A stretch of 64,000 nt of DNA from Coprenecus sp902388455 (GCA_963931615.1 OZ007032.1:2294001-2358000), one strand, 5' to 3'. Shown: positions 35,326-44,502, counted from the stretch's first letter. Program-made: numbers and translations. Notes: generated by a model not told the origin, from the sequence alone.

Positions 35326-36192
35326 ATGAAACACCTCATCAATGCAGCACTAATAGTCCTGGCCGTCATCTTCTTCTCCGGTTGCGAATTCAGAGACGGT
35401 CTTGGTGAACCTAGGTTTACTGAATCCACCTCGTTCGTACAAGGCTACTACTGTCCCATCGACAATAAAATGGAGGCCTTGCCGCAATCGTACGGCACAA
35501 TATCAGTAGGCTGCGGAGAGGGAGGAAAGCTGTACAAGTATTTTTACGGTGCCTTCGATACAATAGGAAGTGTAAACTGGACAAGATATTATGAAAAATG
35601 CATGTCATTCTCTGACTGGGGATATGACACTCTGTATTATAATTTCAGTTCTGGCCTTGGCCCTGCTTTCAGCTACCAGTATTTCGCAGAGGAGATAAGA
35701 AAAGTCAATATAACATACAGCTTAGACTGGTCGGAGACATACCCGACCGGAAGTGAACTAGGAGAAATATTTACACTCTATTCCATCTCTCCTCTGGAGT
35801 ATATACGCAGAGGATACAGGGATAGGAATCTGTGCTCGGAACATCCGGACAGGGACATCCTGGCCATCATGCAGAAACTGAATCTTTGCGACATGTGGGT
35901 CGGCACAGTTGGCAGTGACGGGGAATATGATATGGAATGCTATTGGCCGGCCGATGAGCAGACCCTGTTCACAAACTTTTATGGAGAGCCCGTTGTGTGC
36001 AAAGTTTCCGAACTGACTGAGGACGCACTGAGACTGACCGGGGGCGGAGAAGGAATGGATGGGAAATGCATACTTTTTCTGCTTAAACCGGACTACCTGC
36101 CGGAAAATCTCAACGGTACTCTAACCATAACCGTCACTACAAATATGAACACCTACTCCATTCCGTTCAAAGCTTTGGCTGATCTCACTTAA
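35326..36192 (+). CDS. hypothetical lipoprotein
   Basis: 288 aa with a lipoprotein signal peptide (FFSGC, cysteine near residue 20). The mature part is aromatic- and glycine-rich, without recognisable motifs. It lies 13 bases before the propeller lipoprotein gene and is probably cotranscribed with it. Base composition is less G+C-rich than the flanking peptidase genes. Confidence 0.65.
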   Translation: MKHLINAALIVLAVIFFSGCEFRDGLGEPRFTESTSFVQGYYCPIDNKMEALPQSYGTISVGCGEGGKLYKYFYGAFDTIGSVNWTRYYEKCMSFSDWGYDTLYYNFSSGLGPAFSYQYFAEEIRKVNITYSLDWSETYPTGSELGEIFTLYSISPLEYIRRGYRDRNLCSEHPDRDILAIMQKLNLCDMWVGTVGSDGEYDMECYWPADEQTLFTNFYGEPVVCKVSELTEDALRLTGGGEGMDGKCILFLLKPDYLPENLNGTLTITVTTNMNTYSIPFKALADLT

Positions 36193-36205
36193 AATCGATA
36201 TCACC

Positions 36206-37345
36206 ATGAAACACATCACTACAGCTCTATCAGCCATCGCAGGTGCCGCAGTCATGTCCCTGTGCTCCTGCAGCAGCAGGACAGACAGCCGTGTCACCGT
36301 CCTGACCGATGAGGTCAAGACCGAGGCCGTCAGCGTCAGCGGCGAGACTGTCTGCACCTTTCCAGATACCGTACTCATAGACAGAGCCTGGATGGTCGGA
36401 GACCATTATGCAGTCTGCGAGACCCAGACCAGCTGGACCGGCCTGTCCGCAAGCCAGTGGGCATTTCAGGTCTACGATATCCGGACCATGCAGTGCGTCT
36501 CCCGCTTCCTCCATGCCGGCAACGGACCCTACGAGGTGCTGATGCCGTCCGCATACGCCGTGAACGACACACTGTACGTGAAGGACATCCAGAAGAGCAA
36601 TCTCTTCGTCATTCCGCTCGACAAAGCCGCAGAAGGTATGCCGGCAAGCAAATGGATCAAGCAGATGCCTTACAAATTCCATACAATGAGAGTCATGACC
36701 TACAAGGGACAGATGCTGTCCCTCAATCCCTTCTGGTTCGAGGACAAGAGCATTGATGTCTCCAACGGAGAGCCCAAGCTGTTCTACTCCGACGGAGAGC
36801 TGATACCCTACGGCGAGGACAAGATATTCTCCGGAAACTGCTTCCAGGGCCATCTGCTCGCCAATCCCGAAAAAGGCACGATAGTCTACGTCGAAAGCTC
36901 CTATCCCCTCGTAGAGTTCTACGACGACAGCCTCCGTCTGGTCAGGAGCATCACAGGGCCTGACAATCTGAAGCCAGAATACCTCAATGACGGCTCCCAT
37001 CTGTTCTACGCCAAGATCTACGGTTATCCATACGGCCCCGTCTGCTGCGACGACAGCTACATCTACCTGAGGTACGATGACAACATCGACACCGAGAATC
37101 CCATCATGACAACTCAGATGGAAGACGGCATACCGACTATCCGCACCGGAGGCAGCACAGAAACAGAGCCCAAGGATGTCCTGATCCTGGTATTTGACTG
37201 GAAAGGCCGTATGCAGGGCAGCTACCGCCTCGAAGGCATGACCGGATGCTCCGTCATCACCTCCGGCGGAGACGGCATCCTCTACGCCTGCACCAAGGAC
37301 CCGGAGACCGAGCAGCTCTCCATCCTCCGCTACAAGCTCTTCTGA
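36206..37345 (+). CDS. six-bladed beta-propeller lipoprotein (BF3164-like)
   Basis: 379 aa with a lipoprotein signal (SLCSCSS, residues about 18-24). RVTVLTDEV, RAWMVGDHY, HAGNGPYEVLMPS, IVYVESSYPLVEFYD and the final LSILRYKLF match the product of 28021-29250. The two are thus paralogues placed on opposite strands around the S9 peptidase operon. TolB/NHL-like propellers bind ligands; the ligand is unknown. Confidence 0.75.
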   Translation: MKHITTALSAIAGAAVMSLCSCSSRTDSRVTVLTDEVKTEAVSVSGETVCTFPDTVLIDRAWMVGDHYAVCETQTSWTGLSASQWAFQVYDIRTMQCVSRFLHAGNGPYEVLMPSAYAVNDTLYVKDIQKSNLFVIPLDKAAEGMPASKWIKQMPYKFHTMRVMTYKGQMLSLNPFWFEDKSIDVSNGEPKLFYSDGELIPYGEDKIFSGNCFQGHLLANPEKGTIVYVESSYPLVEFYDDSLRLVRSITGPDNLKPEYLNDGSHLFYAKIYGYPYGPVCCDDSYIYLRYDDNIDTENPIMTTQMEDGIPTIRTGGSTETEPKDVLILVFDWKGRMQGSYRLEGMTGCSVITSGGDGILYACTKDPETEQLSILRYKLF

Positions 37346-37363
37346 GAGCATTCAGCCAAATGT

Positions 37364-37416
37364 AATAATCCTATTACTAATTACATTATTAGCAATAGGA
37401 TTATTTTATATATTTG
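37364..37416 (+). promoter_or_regulatory. promoter with 12-bp inverted repeat before the ATPase gene
   Basis: AATAATCCTATT (37364-37375) pairs with AATAGGATTATT (37394-37405), with an inner CTAAT-ATTAG pair. TATATTTG (37409-37416) directly follows as a -7 box, 19 bases before the ATG at 37435. The palindrome occupies the -33 region and could be an operator, or a terminator for the preceding gene. Confidence 0.55.
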
Positions 37417-37434
37417 CACTTTAAAACTACAAAT

Positions 37435-38565
37435 ATGGAAAACAAGCCTTTCGTATTCGGCGTTGAAACCTCGGAAGAACATTTTACTGACAGGGAAAAA
37501 GAGACTGCCCGCCTGATCCAGAATTTTCAGAACGGCGTCAATACCATTCTCATATCCCCACGCAGATGGGGCAAGACCTCACTGGTGCATAAGGTATGCA
37601 ATATGGTAGAATCAGAGCACATACGCACCGTAAGAGTGGACATCTTCTCATGCCGCAGTGAAAAGGACTTCTACGATGCCTTCGCAACCGCTGTCCTGAA
37701 ACAGACCTCCTCCAGATTTGAAGAATGGCTGGAAAATATCAGACTGTTCCTGTCACGCATCAGTCCGCGGATAACCATGGGGCCGGATCCGATGTCGGAT
37801 TTTTCCATTTCACTGGATTACAGCCCTAAGCCCCAGGACGTGGACGATATCCTCCAGCTTCCCGAACGCATTGCCCAAAAGCGCGGATACAGCATCGTTG
37901 TATGTATCGATGAATTTCAACAGATAGGAGAGTTCCGGGACTCCCTGACCTTTCAAAAACGTCTCCGCAGCGTATGGCAGCTACAGAAATCCGTCTCCTA
38001 CTGTCTGTTCGGCAGCAAAAAACACATGATGAGCAGCCTCTTCGAAAACAGCAGCAAACCTTTTTATAAATTCGGCGACATTCTATTCCTCCAGAAAATA
38101 GACACCGATGCCTGGAAAGAATACATCTGTTCAAGATTCATCGCTACCGGTAAGAAAATATCGCCTGAACTTGCGGAAAACATCTGCAGGAAGGTGGACA
38201 ATCATTCATCTTACGTGCAGCAGTACGCATGGCTGGTATGGGTACATACAGACAAAGAGGCCTGTACGGATGACCTCAACAGTGCATACCAGGATCTGCT
38301 GGACCAAAACACCCCCCTTTTCGAGAAACAGACTGAAAACCTGACCACATACCAGATGAATTTCCTCCGGGCCATAGTGAACGGCACACACAGTGAGTTC
38401 TCCAGCCGGGAAACCATCGAGAGATATCAGCTCGGATCTTCCGCCAATGTCAGCATCATCAAAAAATCACTTATAGACAAAGAATTGATCGACATTTCCA
38501 GAAGCCAGGTCCATATTCCTGATCCGGTGATGGAAGAATGGCTCAGAAGAGAATTCAAGCGTTAG
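37435..38565 (+). CDS. AAA-type ATPase (archaeal-ATPase/DUF234-like)
   Basis: 376 aa from the ATG at 37435, favoured by the promoter spacing. The N-terminus FVFGVETSEEHFTDREKE and the P-loop SPRRWGKTS, then VVCIDEFQQ (Walker B) and a C-terminal winged-helix region (SANVSIIKKSLIDKELID), match the archaeal-ATPase family widespread in Bacteroidales. Role unknown; these genes are often found singly. Its 3' end overlaps the convergent aroC gene by 11 bases. Confidence 0.75.
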   Translation: MENKPFVFGVETSEEHFTDREKETARLIQNFQNGVNTILISPRRWGKTSLVHKVCNMVESEHIRTVRVDIFSCRSEKDFYDAFATAVLKQTSSRFEEWLENIRLFLSRISPRITMGPDPMSDFSISLDYSPKPQDVDDILQLPERIAQKRGYSIVVCIDEFQQIGEFRDSLTFQKRLRSVWQLQKSVSYCLFGSKKHMMSSLFENSSKPFYKFGDILFLQKIDTDAWKEYICSRFIATGKKISPELAENICRKVDNHSSYVQQYAWLVWVHTDKEACTDDLNSAYQDLLDQNTPLFEKQTENLTTYQMNFLRAIVNGTHSEFSSRETIERYQLGSSANVSIIKKSLIDKELIDISRSQVHIPDPVMEEWLRREFKR

Positions 38566-39556
38566 ACAACAGAGCGTCGCAGAGGACAATGGCTGCGGCA
38601 CTTTCCACTACGACGGGGACGCGGAGGGCGAAGCATACGTCGTGACGCCCTGATATCTTGAGTTCTTCCATGCGGCCCGTGGCGAGATTAACGGTCTCCT
38701 GCGGGCGGGCAATGCTGGATGTGGGTTTGACTGCCACGCGGAAGACCATCGGGTTGCCGTTCGTGATGCCTCCGTTGATGCCGCCTGCACCGTTGCGGGA
38801 AGTATGGCCGGCTATGTCGATGATCGGGTCGTTGTGCTGAGAGCCCCGCATGCGGGCTGCCCCGAAGCCGTCCCCGAACTCTATGCCCCGGATGCCGGGA
38901 ATGGAGAAAATCATCTGGGAAATGGCCGCTTCCATCGGATAGAAGAAGGGCTCGCCCAAACCGGCGGGGACCCCGCTGCAGACGCATTCCACCACTCCGC
39001 CGACCGAATCACCCTCGGCCGCCACCTCGGAGAGGAGGGCATCGAGGGCAGCATTGTCCCCTTCATCCCCTGCAAGGGACAGGCCTCCGACCTCCGTCAG
39101 TCGGGCATTGACCTGTATCGGGGCAATGATTTTCTTGGCCACCACCCCGGCAGCAACGAGGGGAAGGGTCATCCGCCCGGAGAACATTCCGCCCCCGGAG
39201 GTGAGGCTGTCCGTTCCGTATTTTATCCTGCGCACCCAGTCCGCATGGCCGGGACGGGGGATGTCGGTAAACTGCCGATAAGCGGAAGGGTCAGTATTCT
39301 CATTGCGGAAGAGGAGCTTGAGGGTCGTGCCGGTGGTCAGCCCATCCTCCACGCCCCGGACGATCTCCGGGATGTCCCTCTCCGTGCGGGCGGTAGTCCC
39401 CTTGCGGCCTGGACGGCGGCGGTCGATATCCTCAGCGAAGTTCCAGGGACTCAGTGGGATACCCTCCGGCACACCGTTGATCTCAACCGACATGAGAGGG
39501 CTGTGGGATTCCCCTGCCAGGGCAATCCTGAATGTATTTCCGAAAGCGTTGCGCAT
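38555..39556 (-). CDS. aroC: chorismate synthase
   Basis: 333 aa, slightly shorter than the usual 350-390. MRNAFGNTFRIALAGESHS at the N-terminus, RPGHADW, and the GGINGGITNGNP and RHDVCFALRVPVV segments are chorismate synthase signatures. It converts 5-enolpyruvylshikimate 3-phosphate to chorismate using reduced FMN. Last gene of the leftward aroB-aroDA-aroC cluster, 11 bases after the fusion gene. Confidence 0.95.
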   Translation of the reverse strand: MRNAFGNTFRIALAGESHSPLMSVEINGVPEGIPLSPWNFAEDIDRRRPGRKGTTARTERDIPEIVRGVEDGLTTGTTLKLLFRNENTDPSAYRQFTDIPRPGHADWVRRIKYGTDSLTSGGGMFSGRMTLPLVAAGVVAKKIIAPIQVNARLTEVGGLSLAGDEGDNAALDALLSEVAAEGDSVGGVVECVCSGVPAGLGEPFFYPMEAAISQMIFSIPGIRGIEFGDGFGAARMRGSQHNDPIIDIAGHTSRNGAGGINGGITNGNPMVFRVAVKPTSSIARPQETVNLATGRMEELKISGRHDVCFALRVPVVVESAAAIVLCDALLSNA

Positions 39557-39567
39557 ATCGTATCGTG

Positions 39568-41556
39568 CTACTGGTGAATGGACTCAAAGAGTTTGAGGAA
39601 GCCGGGGAAGGACTTGTCGATGCAGTCTGTGCTGTCCAGGGTGACCTTGGAAGAGCAGCCGAGCGAAGCGACCTTCAGGGCCATTGCCACGCGGTGGTCG
39701 GAGAAGGTGTGGAAGTTGCCGCCCTTGAGCATTTTACCCTCAAGCATCCTGCGGGTCAGGCTCATGCCGGTAATCTCCATCGTATCTCCGTCGACCTTGG
39801 CCGGCACACCCATCGCTTTCAGACCCTCCTCCATGACCACGGGGCGGTTGCTTTCCTTGTTGCGCAGACGGGCCACTCCCGTAAAATGCGAGGTGCCCTC
39901 GGAGAATGCAGCCAGTACGGAGAGGGCCGGTACCAGGTCCGGAGAGTCAGTGGCATCGAAGTCGAAGGCCCTGAGACTGCCGCGTGTAATCCGGATACCT
40001 CCGTCGCCCGGAAGTTCCTCTATACCGGCCCCACAGTTACGGACCACATCCATTATCTTCTTGTCTGCCTGTATCGTATTGAGATTAAGACCGGTTATGG
40101 TCAAAGAGCCGAAGACTGCCGCCGCCACGATAAAGTTGACAGCCGCGCTCCAGTCTCCCTCGAAAGTCATCTCTGCGGGAGAATATTTCTGCTTACCGGG
40201 GATATTGAAGACCAGCTCATCACCCTCCTGGTGCCAGTCTACGGTGACCCCGAACTTCTGCATGACATCCACCGTCAGCAGGATATACGGCACACTGGTA
40301 GCGTTCTGGACCCTCAGCACACTGTCTTTCTTCGACAGAGGCAGGGCCATCAGCAGACCGGTTATGAACTGGGAGCCCTTCTTGCCGGAAAGGGTAATCT
40401 CGCCGCCCTTGATAGGTCCGCACACCACTGCCGGCAAAGTCTCACCGGCCGTCAGAAGACAACTGGCGCCCATCTCCTCCATCGCCTCCTTGCAGCCGTA
40501 CATGTGACGGTCCATCAGACTGCCCTCACCTGTAACCGTCACCGACTCACCGAGCTGGGCCATCACAGGAATGCAAAGACGGGAAAGCAGGCCGGACTCA
40601 CCGACGAAAGCCGTGCGTCCGCCGCTCTGCATGGACATGGATATGAGACTGGAAAAAGGAGACTCGCTTTTCTTCTTCTCAGGAGGAAAACCTCCTCGGA
40701 TAATGAGATCACCGCCCTTGTCGACGTATGCCTCCTGAGCGAACTGCTTGGCCACACCTATGGCCGAATCGATATCCCGGCAGCGGGTGCAGTTGTGGAA
40801 CTCACTCTCACCCCTGGCCAGCATGGCAGCGATTATAGCCCTCTGAGCCACACTCTTGGAAGCCGGCATCGCCACTGTCCCGCTCACCACAGTCTTGTCC
40901 TGGAAGTTCTCGACTTCTTCCATCGTGAACATCCCGGGGGCAACGATATATTTCTTACGAAGAGCACAATAAATGAACGGAGCCCCCAGCCTGTACGCCT
41001 CCAGCCGGCTGAACCGCCCCTCATCCCCCATCGCGAACGCCGTCAGCGGCACCCTCCTGCGTCCCAGACTGCCGTCCCTCTGCATCCTGTACAGATCCAG
41101 CACCCTCAGGGCATCCTCCGTACTTGACGCAGTGGTGACTATCTTCACAATATCCGCACCGGCCCGCACCGCCTCCTTGTAGACCTTAGCCAAAGCCTCG
41201 GTCTTGGGTGTCATCTGATAATCGTGGAAAGACAGAATGAGACGGGTCCCGCGGCTGCGCAGCAGAGCCTGCTCCTCCTTTTTAAGACTTATGTATGAAA
41301 ATACATTGATATCCACATAGACGGCCCCGGCCAGCACCGCAGCCTCGCAAAGATGGCTGCTGCGTTTCATACAGGTGGCTATCAGAGGTATCCTGGAGCC
41401 GCTGAAGAGCTCGTGCACCTCGTCCTCCCCCAGCCCGCAGAGATCCAGGCGTATCTCAGCCACCAGGTCAGGAAACTGCCTGCGGTACTTCTCGCAGCGT
41501 CTCAAGGCCTTTCTGCAGGCATCCAGGCCGTAGTCCCCTATGCTAATACATATCAT
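39568..41556 (-). CDS. aroD-aroA: fused type I 3-dehydroquinate dehydratase and EPSP synthase
   Basis: 662 aa. Residues 1 to about 212 are a type I dehydroquinase with catalytic His111 (LSFHDY) and Schiff-base Lys138 (DIVKIVTT), the same 27-residue spacing as E. coli His143/Lys170. Residues about 220-662 are EPSP synthase (MPASKSVAQRA, GGRTAFVGESGLLSRL, SDHRVAMAL). The fusion would carry out steps 3 and 6 of the shikimate pathway. The N-terminal TIM-barrel part is short but complete in motifs. The frame overlaps the aroB end by 14 bases. Confidence 0.9.
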   Translation of the reverse strand: MICISIGDYGLDACRKALRRCEKYRRQFPDLVAEIRLDLCGLGEDEVHELFSGSRIPLIATCMKRSSHLCEAAVLAGAVYVDINVFSYISLKKEEQALLRSRGTRLILSFHDYQMTPKTEALAKVYKEAVRAGADIVKIVTTASSTEDALRVLDLYRMQRDGSLGRRRVPLTAFAMGDEGRFSRLEAYRLGAPFIYCALRKKYIVAPGMFTMEEVENFQDKTVVSGTVAMPASKSVAQRAIIAAMLARGESEFHNCTRCRDIDSAIGVAKQFAQEAYVDKGGDLIIRGGFPPEKKKSESPFSSLISMSMQSGGRTAFVGESGLLSRLCIPVMAQLGESVTVTGEGSLMDRHMYGCKEAMEEMGASCLLTAGETLPAVVCGPIKGGEITLSGKKGSQFITGLLMALPLSKKDSVLRVQNATSVPYILLTVDVMQKFGVTVDWHQEGDELVFNIPGKQKYSPAEMTFEGDWSAAVNFIVAAAVFGSLTITGLNLNTIQADKKIMDVVRNCGAGIEELPGDGGIRITRGSLRAFDFDATDSPDLVPALSVLAAFSEGTSHFTGVARLRNKESNRPVVMEEGLKAMGVPAKVDGDTMEITGMSLTRRMLEGKMLKGGNFHTFSDHRVAMALKVASLGCSSKVTLDSTDCIDKSFPGFLKLFESIHQ

Positions 41557-42763
41557 AGATTATCTCCCGTAATTCGTTCACGTCCAGAGCTGCTGTCTCT
41601 ACAGAGCCCAGGCCGCGAATCAGTACAAAATTAATAAAATCTTCCTTACGTTTCTTATCATTGAGCACAAAGTCCGATAATTTTGCCGCCATCTCCTCCT
41701 CCGGAGCATCAGCGCAGTTTGCCAAAATATACGGAACATCCCTGTATCCCAGCGATTTGATATCACCGACAATCTTCCCGGCCACATCCTCCGCCAGCAC
41801 TCCCTTTCTCAGGGAAATACCGGCAGCGGCGATAATCCCCGCAGCGACCGCCTCCCCATGCGTCACTGGCCTGCCGGCATTGAGACAGATGGACTCCACC
41901 GCATGGCCGAGGGTATGCCCCAGGTTCAGCTTCATCCGTTCTCCCTTCTCCGTGCGGTCAGCCTCCACTATTGCGGACTTTATCCCGATGCAGCGGCGGA
42001 CTATCCTGACGAGCATTTCTTTATCCTGCTCACTGACAATTTTTTCAGCCATAGACGCCCCGCCTCCGCTTTGTCCGGTCTCCCCAAGCCTAACTTCATT
42101 CCCCGGAATTCCCCTCCTTTCAAGTATTCCGCCGTACCATTCCACCGCCTCCCCGTACATCTCAGCATCGCCTGTGATCAGCGTCTTCAGGACCTCAGCC
42201 ATGCCGGAATGCCATTCCTCAGCCGGCAGACTTTCCAGCACCCGGGGAGCGACTATCACCGCCTCCGGCGAGCCGAACGTCCCTATCACATTCTTGTACC
42301 CGTGGAAGTTCACTCCGGTCTTGCCGCCCACCGCCGCATCCACCTGAGCCAGCAGTGTCGTCGGCACCAGCGCATATTTTATTCCACGCTTGTAGACCGA
42401 AGCCGCGAATGCCGTGATATCCGTCGTCACCCCACCGCCGATGCCCAGCAGCAGAGCCCCGCGGTCAGCCTCCCGCTCCAGCAGCCAGCCGACTATCTCC
42501 TGCAGGCCCTCGAGCGACTTCCGCTCCTCCCGCGCCACGAACGGCATCCATTCTATGCCCGCAGCTTCGAGTACCGGGGCGAACCTTCCGGCCACATTGC
42601 CGTCCACCACAGCATAGATGCCTGTCCGTCTGACATCGGCAGACACGCCTCCCGTCTGCCTGACACCGGAAGTTTCCTCTGCACCAGCCGCATCCGCCCA
42701 AAGACGACGCAGAATCCCAGATAATTCCAGTTCAATATCCGTGATATAAATTACTCTCTCCAT
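41543..42763 (-). CDS. aroB: 3-dehydroquinate synthase
   Basis: 406 aa from the ATG at 42763; an upstream TTG is less likely. LGIGGGVTTDITAFAASVYKRG, VPTTLLAQVDAAVGGKTGVN, GMAEVLKT and LNLGHTLGHAVE are the NAD- and zinc-binding motifs of AroB, which makes 3-dehydroquinate from DAHP. An extended N-terminal region contains a low-complexity insertion. A TATCTTTG box only 6 bases before the ATG suggests a leaderless or nearly leaderless transcript. First gene of the leftward aro cluster. Confidence 0.93.
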   Translation of the reverse strand: MERVIYITDIELELSGILRRLWADAAGAEETSGVRQTGGVSADVRRTGIYAVVDGNVAGRFAPVLEAAGIEWMPFVAREERKSLEGLQEIVGWLLEREADRGALLLGIGGGVTTDITAFAASVYKRGIKYALVPTTLLAQVDAAVGGKTGVNFHGYKNVIGTFGSPEAVIVAPRVLESLPAEEWHSGMAEVLKTLITGDAEMYGEAVEWYGGILERRGIPGNEVRLGETGQSGGGASMAEKIVSEQDKEMLVRIVRRCIGIKSAIVEADRTEKGERMKLNLGHTLGHAVESICLNAGRPVTHGEAVAAGIIAAAGISLRKGVLAEDVAGKIVGDIKSLGYRDVPYILANCADAPEEEMAAKLSDFVLNDKKRKEDFINFVLIRGLGSVETAALDVNELREIIYDMY

Positions 42764-44502
42764 TGACCGCAAAGATACGCAAAACGGCGGCTTCCCCTGT
42801 CCTTAACCCGACGATTTTCCCATTTCCCGCTTGGCGTATGAATAATCTTTTTTATCTTTGCAGTCCAATGCTCACCAGCACGCATCAGCCCGGATGGCGG
42901 AATCGGTAGACGCGTTGGTCTCAAACACCAATGGCCGCGAGGCTGTGCCGGTTCGACCCCGGCTCCGGGTACCTGACCGAAATCTCCCGTTTTTTCGGGA
43001 GATTTTTTATTTTTCCGCCCACACAATTTATTGGTTTCTTGATAGATAACATCAAGCATTTTGTTATAGGAGTTGGTTCGATAATTTTTTCCGTCAAATT
43101 CGATTTTTTCGCGAAATATCGAACCAAGGAGCAAAACCTTAACCTCCGGCTTAGCTGATTTGAAAAATTCTCCGAGATTTCCGATAATGTTAATAGAATA
43201 GTTAAGTTTATCTTGTACCTTCATCTTCCTGCTCATCCTCAACGCGCCTATCCGCTCCTTCAAGTCCGCAATCTGCTTGTTGTACCGCTCCATAGACTGC
43301 TCCTTCTCCATCTTCGTTATCTGACCGTCATAAAACAAATCCTTCACCTTATCTGCCCTCTCCTGAATGGTTTTCAACTCTGATTCAAGTTTATCGGCCT
43401 TCTCTTTGCTTTCCCTGACCTTATCCCATCTGATGTCTGAAAGTATCTCATTGTACAGCGCAAGTACTGCCTTGTTCGGCTTCAAGGCAGAGACATACCT
43501 AATAAAACCCTCATTGACCTCATCAGCCCTCTTGTTGAGGTGCTTATGGTCATAATTGCAGCAATAATAAGTATATTGGCCACCATTGCCTGTGCTTGTT
43601 GCCCCTGTTAAAGAATGTCCACAGACGGGGCAAGTAAGGAACTTTCGAAGATATAAATCCGGATTCACTTTTTTCTGTGCCAACTTCGGAACTGATTTCT
43701 TCTTTCCGTCTATAACCGCTTGCACCTTCTCAAAGGTCTGCTTGTCTATCAGGGCCTCATGCTTACCTTCTACATACTGTTCAGGTTCGTTCTTATATGC
43801 CGGAACACGGATAATCCCGGCATAGAACGGATTCCTCAACATATCGAAAAATGAGCTGTCAGGTATATACGGGCATAATCTTTTCTTTATTCGTGTCGGT
43901 GTCTCCAGCCCTTTAGCCACTTCTTCAAAAGCCTGTCGTATAGCAGGAGCCTTTTCCTTGTCTATTTCTATCCAGCAATTATGCTTCCCAGCCCTGACAT
44001 TCTTGTACCCTCTTGGGGCTCTAGCCGTCCATTTACCCCTTATCCGATGCTCGTGATTGCCGTCCTTTGTTCTCTCGGAAATCTTGTTGTCTTCTGCGTG
44101 CGCTGCACCGCAATACATGGCAAGCATCAAGGCCCAGTCAGGCCGGGTAAAGTCTATCGGAGCCTCAATAGCGTTGATTTCAACACCCAACTCGTCATAG
44201 AACTTCCGCTTGTACGTGTACGCGAACTCCACGTTACGCGTGAACCTATCCCAGCGAAGGAACAGAACTTTGTTTACCTGCCCTCTATGCTTCTTGCAGT
44301 AATCGTATATCCTTTTAAGTTCCGGCCTTTTCAGGTCATAGTGCTTCGCTGAGTAATCTTCCTTGTAGGGCTGCTCCTCACCTACGATGTTATAATCATG
44401 GTTTGAACAATATGCCCTTAAATACCTCTCCTGTGCCTCTCGGCCCATTCCGTCAGCCTGCTCGTCAGTGCTGACCCTCGTGTATAGTATTACATTTGTC
44501 AT
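42751..44502 (-). CDS. large serine recombinase (frame reads through tRNA-Leu)
   Basis: 583 codons from the ATG at 44502. The N-terminal resolvase domain has catalytic Ser11 in YTRVSTDEQ and FLRWDRFTR. A recombinase domain, a zinc ribbon (CPVCGHSL, later CC) and a coiled coil follow, as in large serine integrases. From about residue 497 the frame crosses the tRNA terminator and then the complement of the tRNA (about residues 511-538), so the last 85 or so residues are almost certainly non-native. The native end probably lay at the attachment site. It likely integrated this region. Confidence 0.85.
   Translation of the reverse strand: MTNVILYTRVSTDEQADGMGREAQERYLRAYCSNHDYNIVGEEQPYKEDYSAKHYDLKRPELKRIYDYCKKHRGQVNKVLFLRWDRFTRNVEFAYTYKRKFYDELGVEINAIEAPIDFTRPDWALMLAMYCGAAHAEDNKISERTKDGNHEHRIRGKWTARAPRGYKNVRAGKHNCWIEIDKEKAPAIRQAFEEVAKGLETPTRIKKRLCPYIPDSSFFDMLRNPFYAGIIRVPAYKNEPEQYVEGKHEALIDKQTFEKVQAVIDGKKKSVPKLAQKKVNPDLYLRKFLTCPVCGHSLTGATSTGNGGQYTYYCCNYDHKHLNKRADEVNEGFIRYVSALKPNKAVLALYNEILSDIRWDKVRESKEKADKLESELKTIQERADKVKDLFYDGQITKMEKEQSMERYNKQIADLKERIGALRMSRKMKVQDKLNYSINIIGNLGEFFKSAKPEVKVLLLGSIFREKIEFDGKNYRTNSYNKMLDVIYQETNKLCGRKNKKSPEKTGDFGQVPGAGVEPAQPRGHWCLRPTRLPIPPSGLMRAGEHWTAKIKKIIHTPSGKWENRRVKDRGSRRFAYLCGQWRE
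42770..42777 (-). promoter_or_regulatory. aroB promoter -7 box
   Basis: TATCTTTG on the - strand ends 6 bases before the aroB ATG, so transcription would start at or next to the initiation codon. Confidence 0.5.
42830..42860 (+). promoter_or_regulatory. tRNA-Leu promoter
   Basis: TTG at 42830-42832 and TATCTTTG at 42853-42860, separated by 20 bases, give a near-consensus Bacteroidetes promoter about 27 bases before the tRNA. Confidence 0.65.
42888..42971 (+). tRNA. tRNA-Leu (anticodon CAA)
   Basis: An 84-base cloverleaf: acceptor GCCCGGA with TCCGGGT (42964-42970, first pair G.T), discriminator A at 42971, anticodon stem TTGGT-ACCAA around CTCAAAC, a variable arm typical of leucine tRNA, and GTTCGAC in the T loop. 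CCA is not encoded. It is bordered on its 3' side by a mobile region and is the likely insertion target. Confidence 0.95.
42980..43014 (+). terminator. tRNA-Leu terminator
   Basis: AAATCTCCCG (42980-42989) pairs with CGGGAGATTT (42996-43005) around a T-rich loop, followed by T-rich sequence to 43014. It lies within the reading frame of the opposing recombinase. Confidence 0.85.

Noticed and set aside
36230..37351. 373-codon open frame on the - strand
   Set aside because: Antisense to the propeller lipoprotein gene, which has a clear signal peptide and a paralogue.
39532..41127. 531-codon open frame on the + strand
   Set aside because: It is antisense to the aroD-aroA fusion, whose catalytic motifs are intact. 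Long antisense frames are expected in G+C-rich genes.
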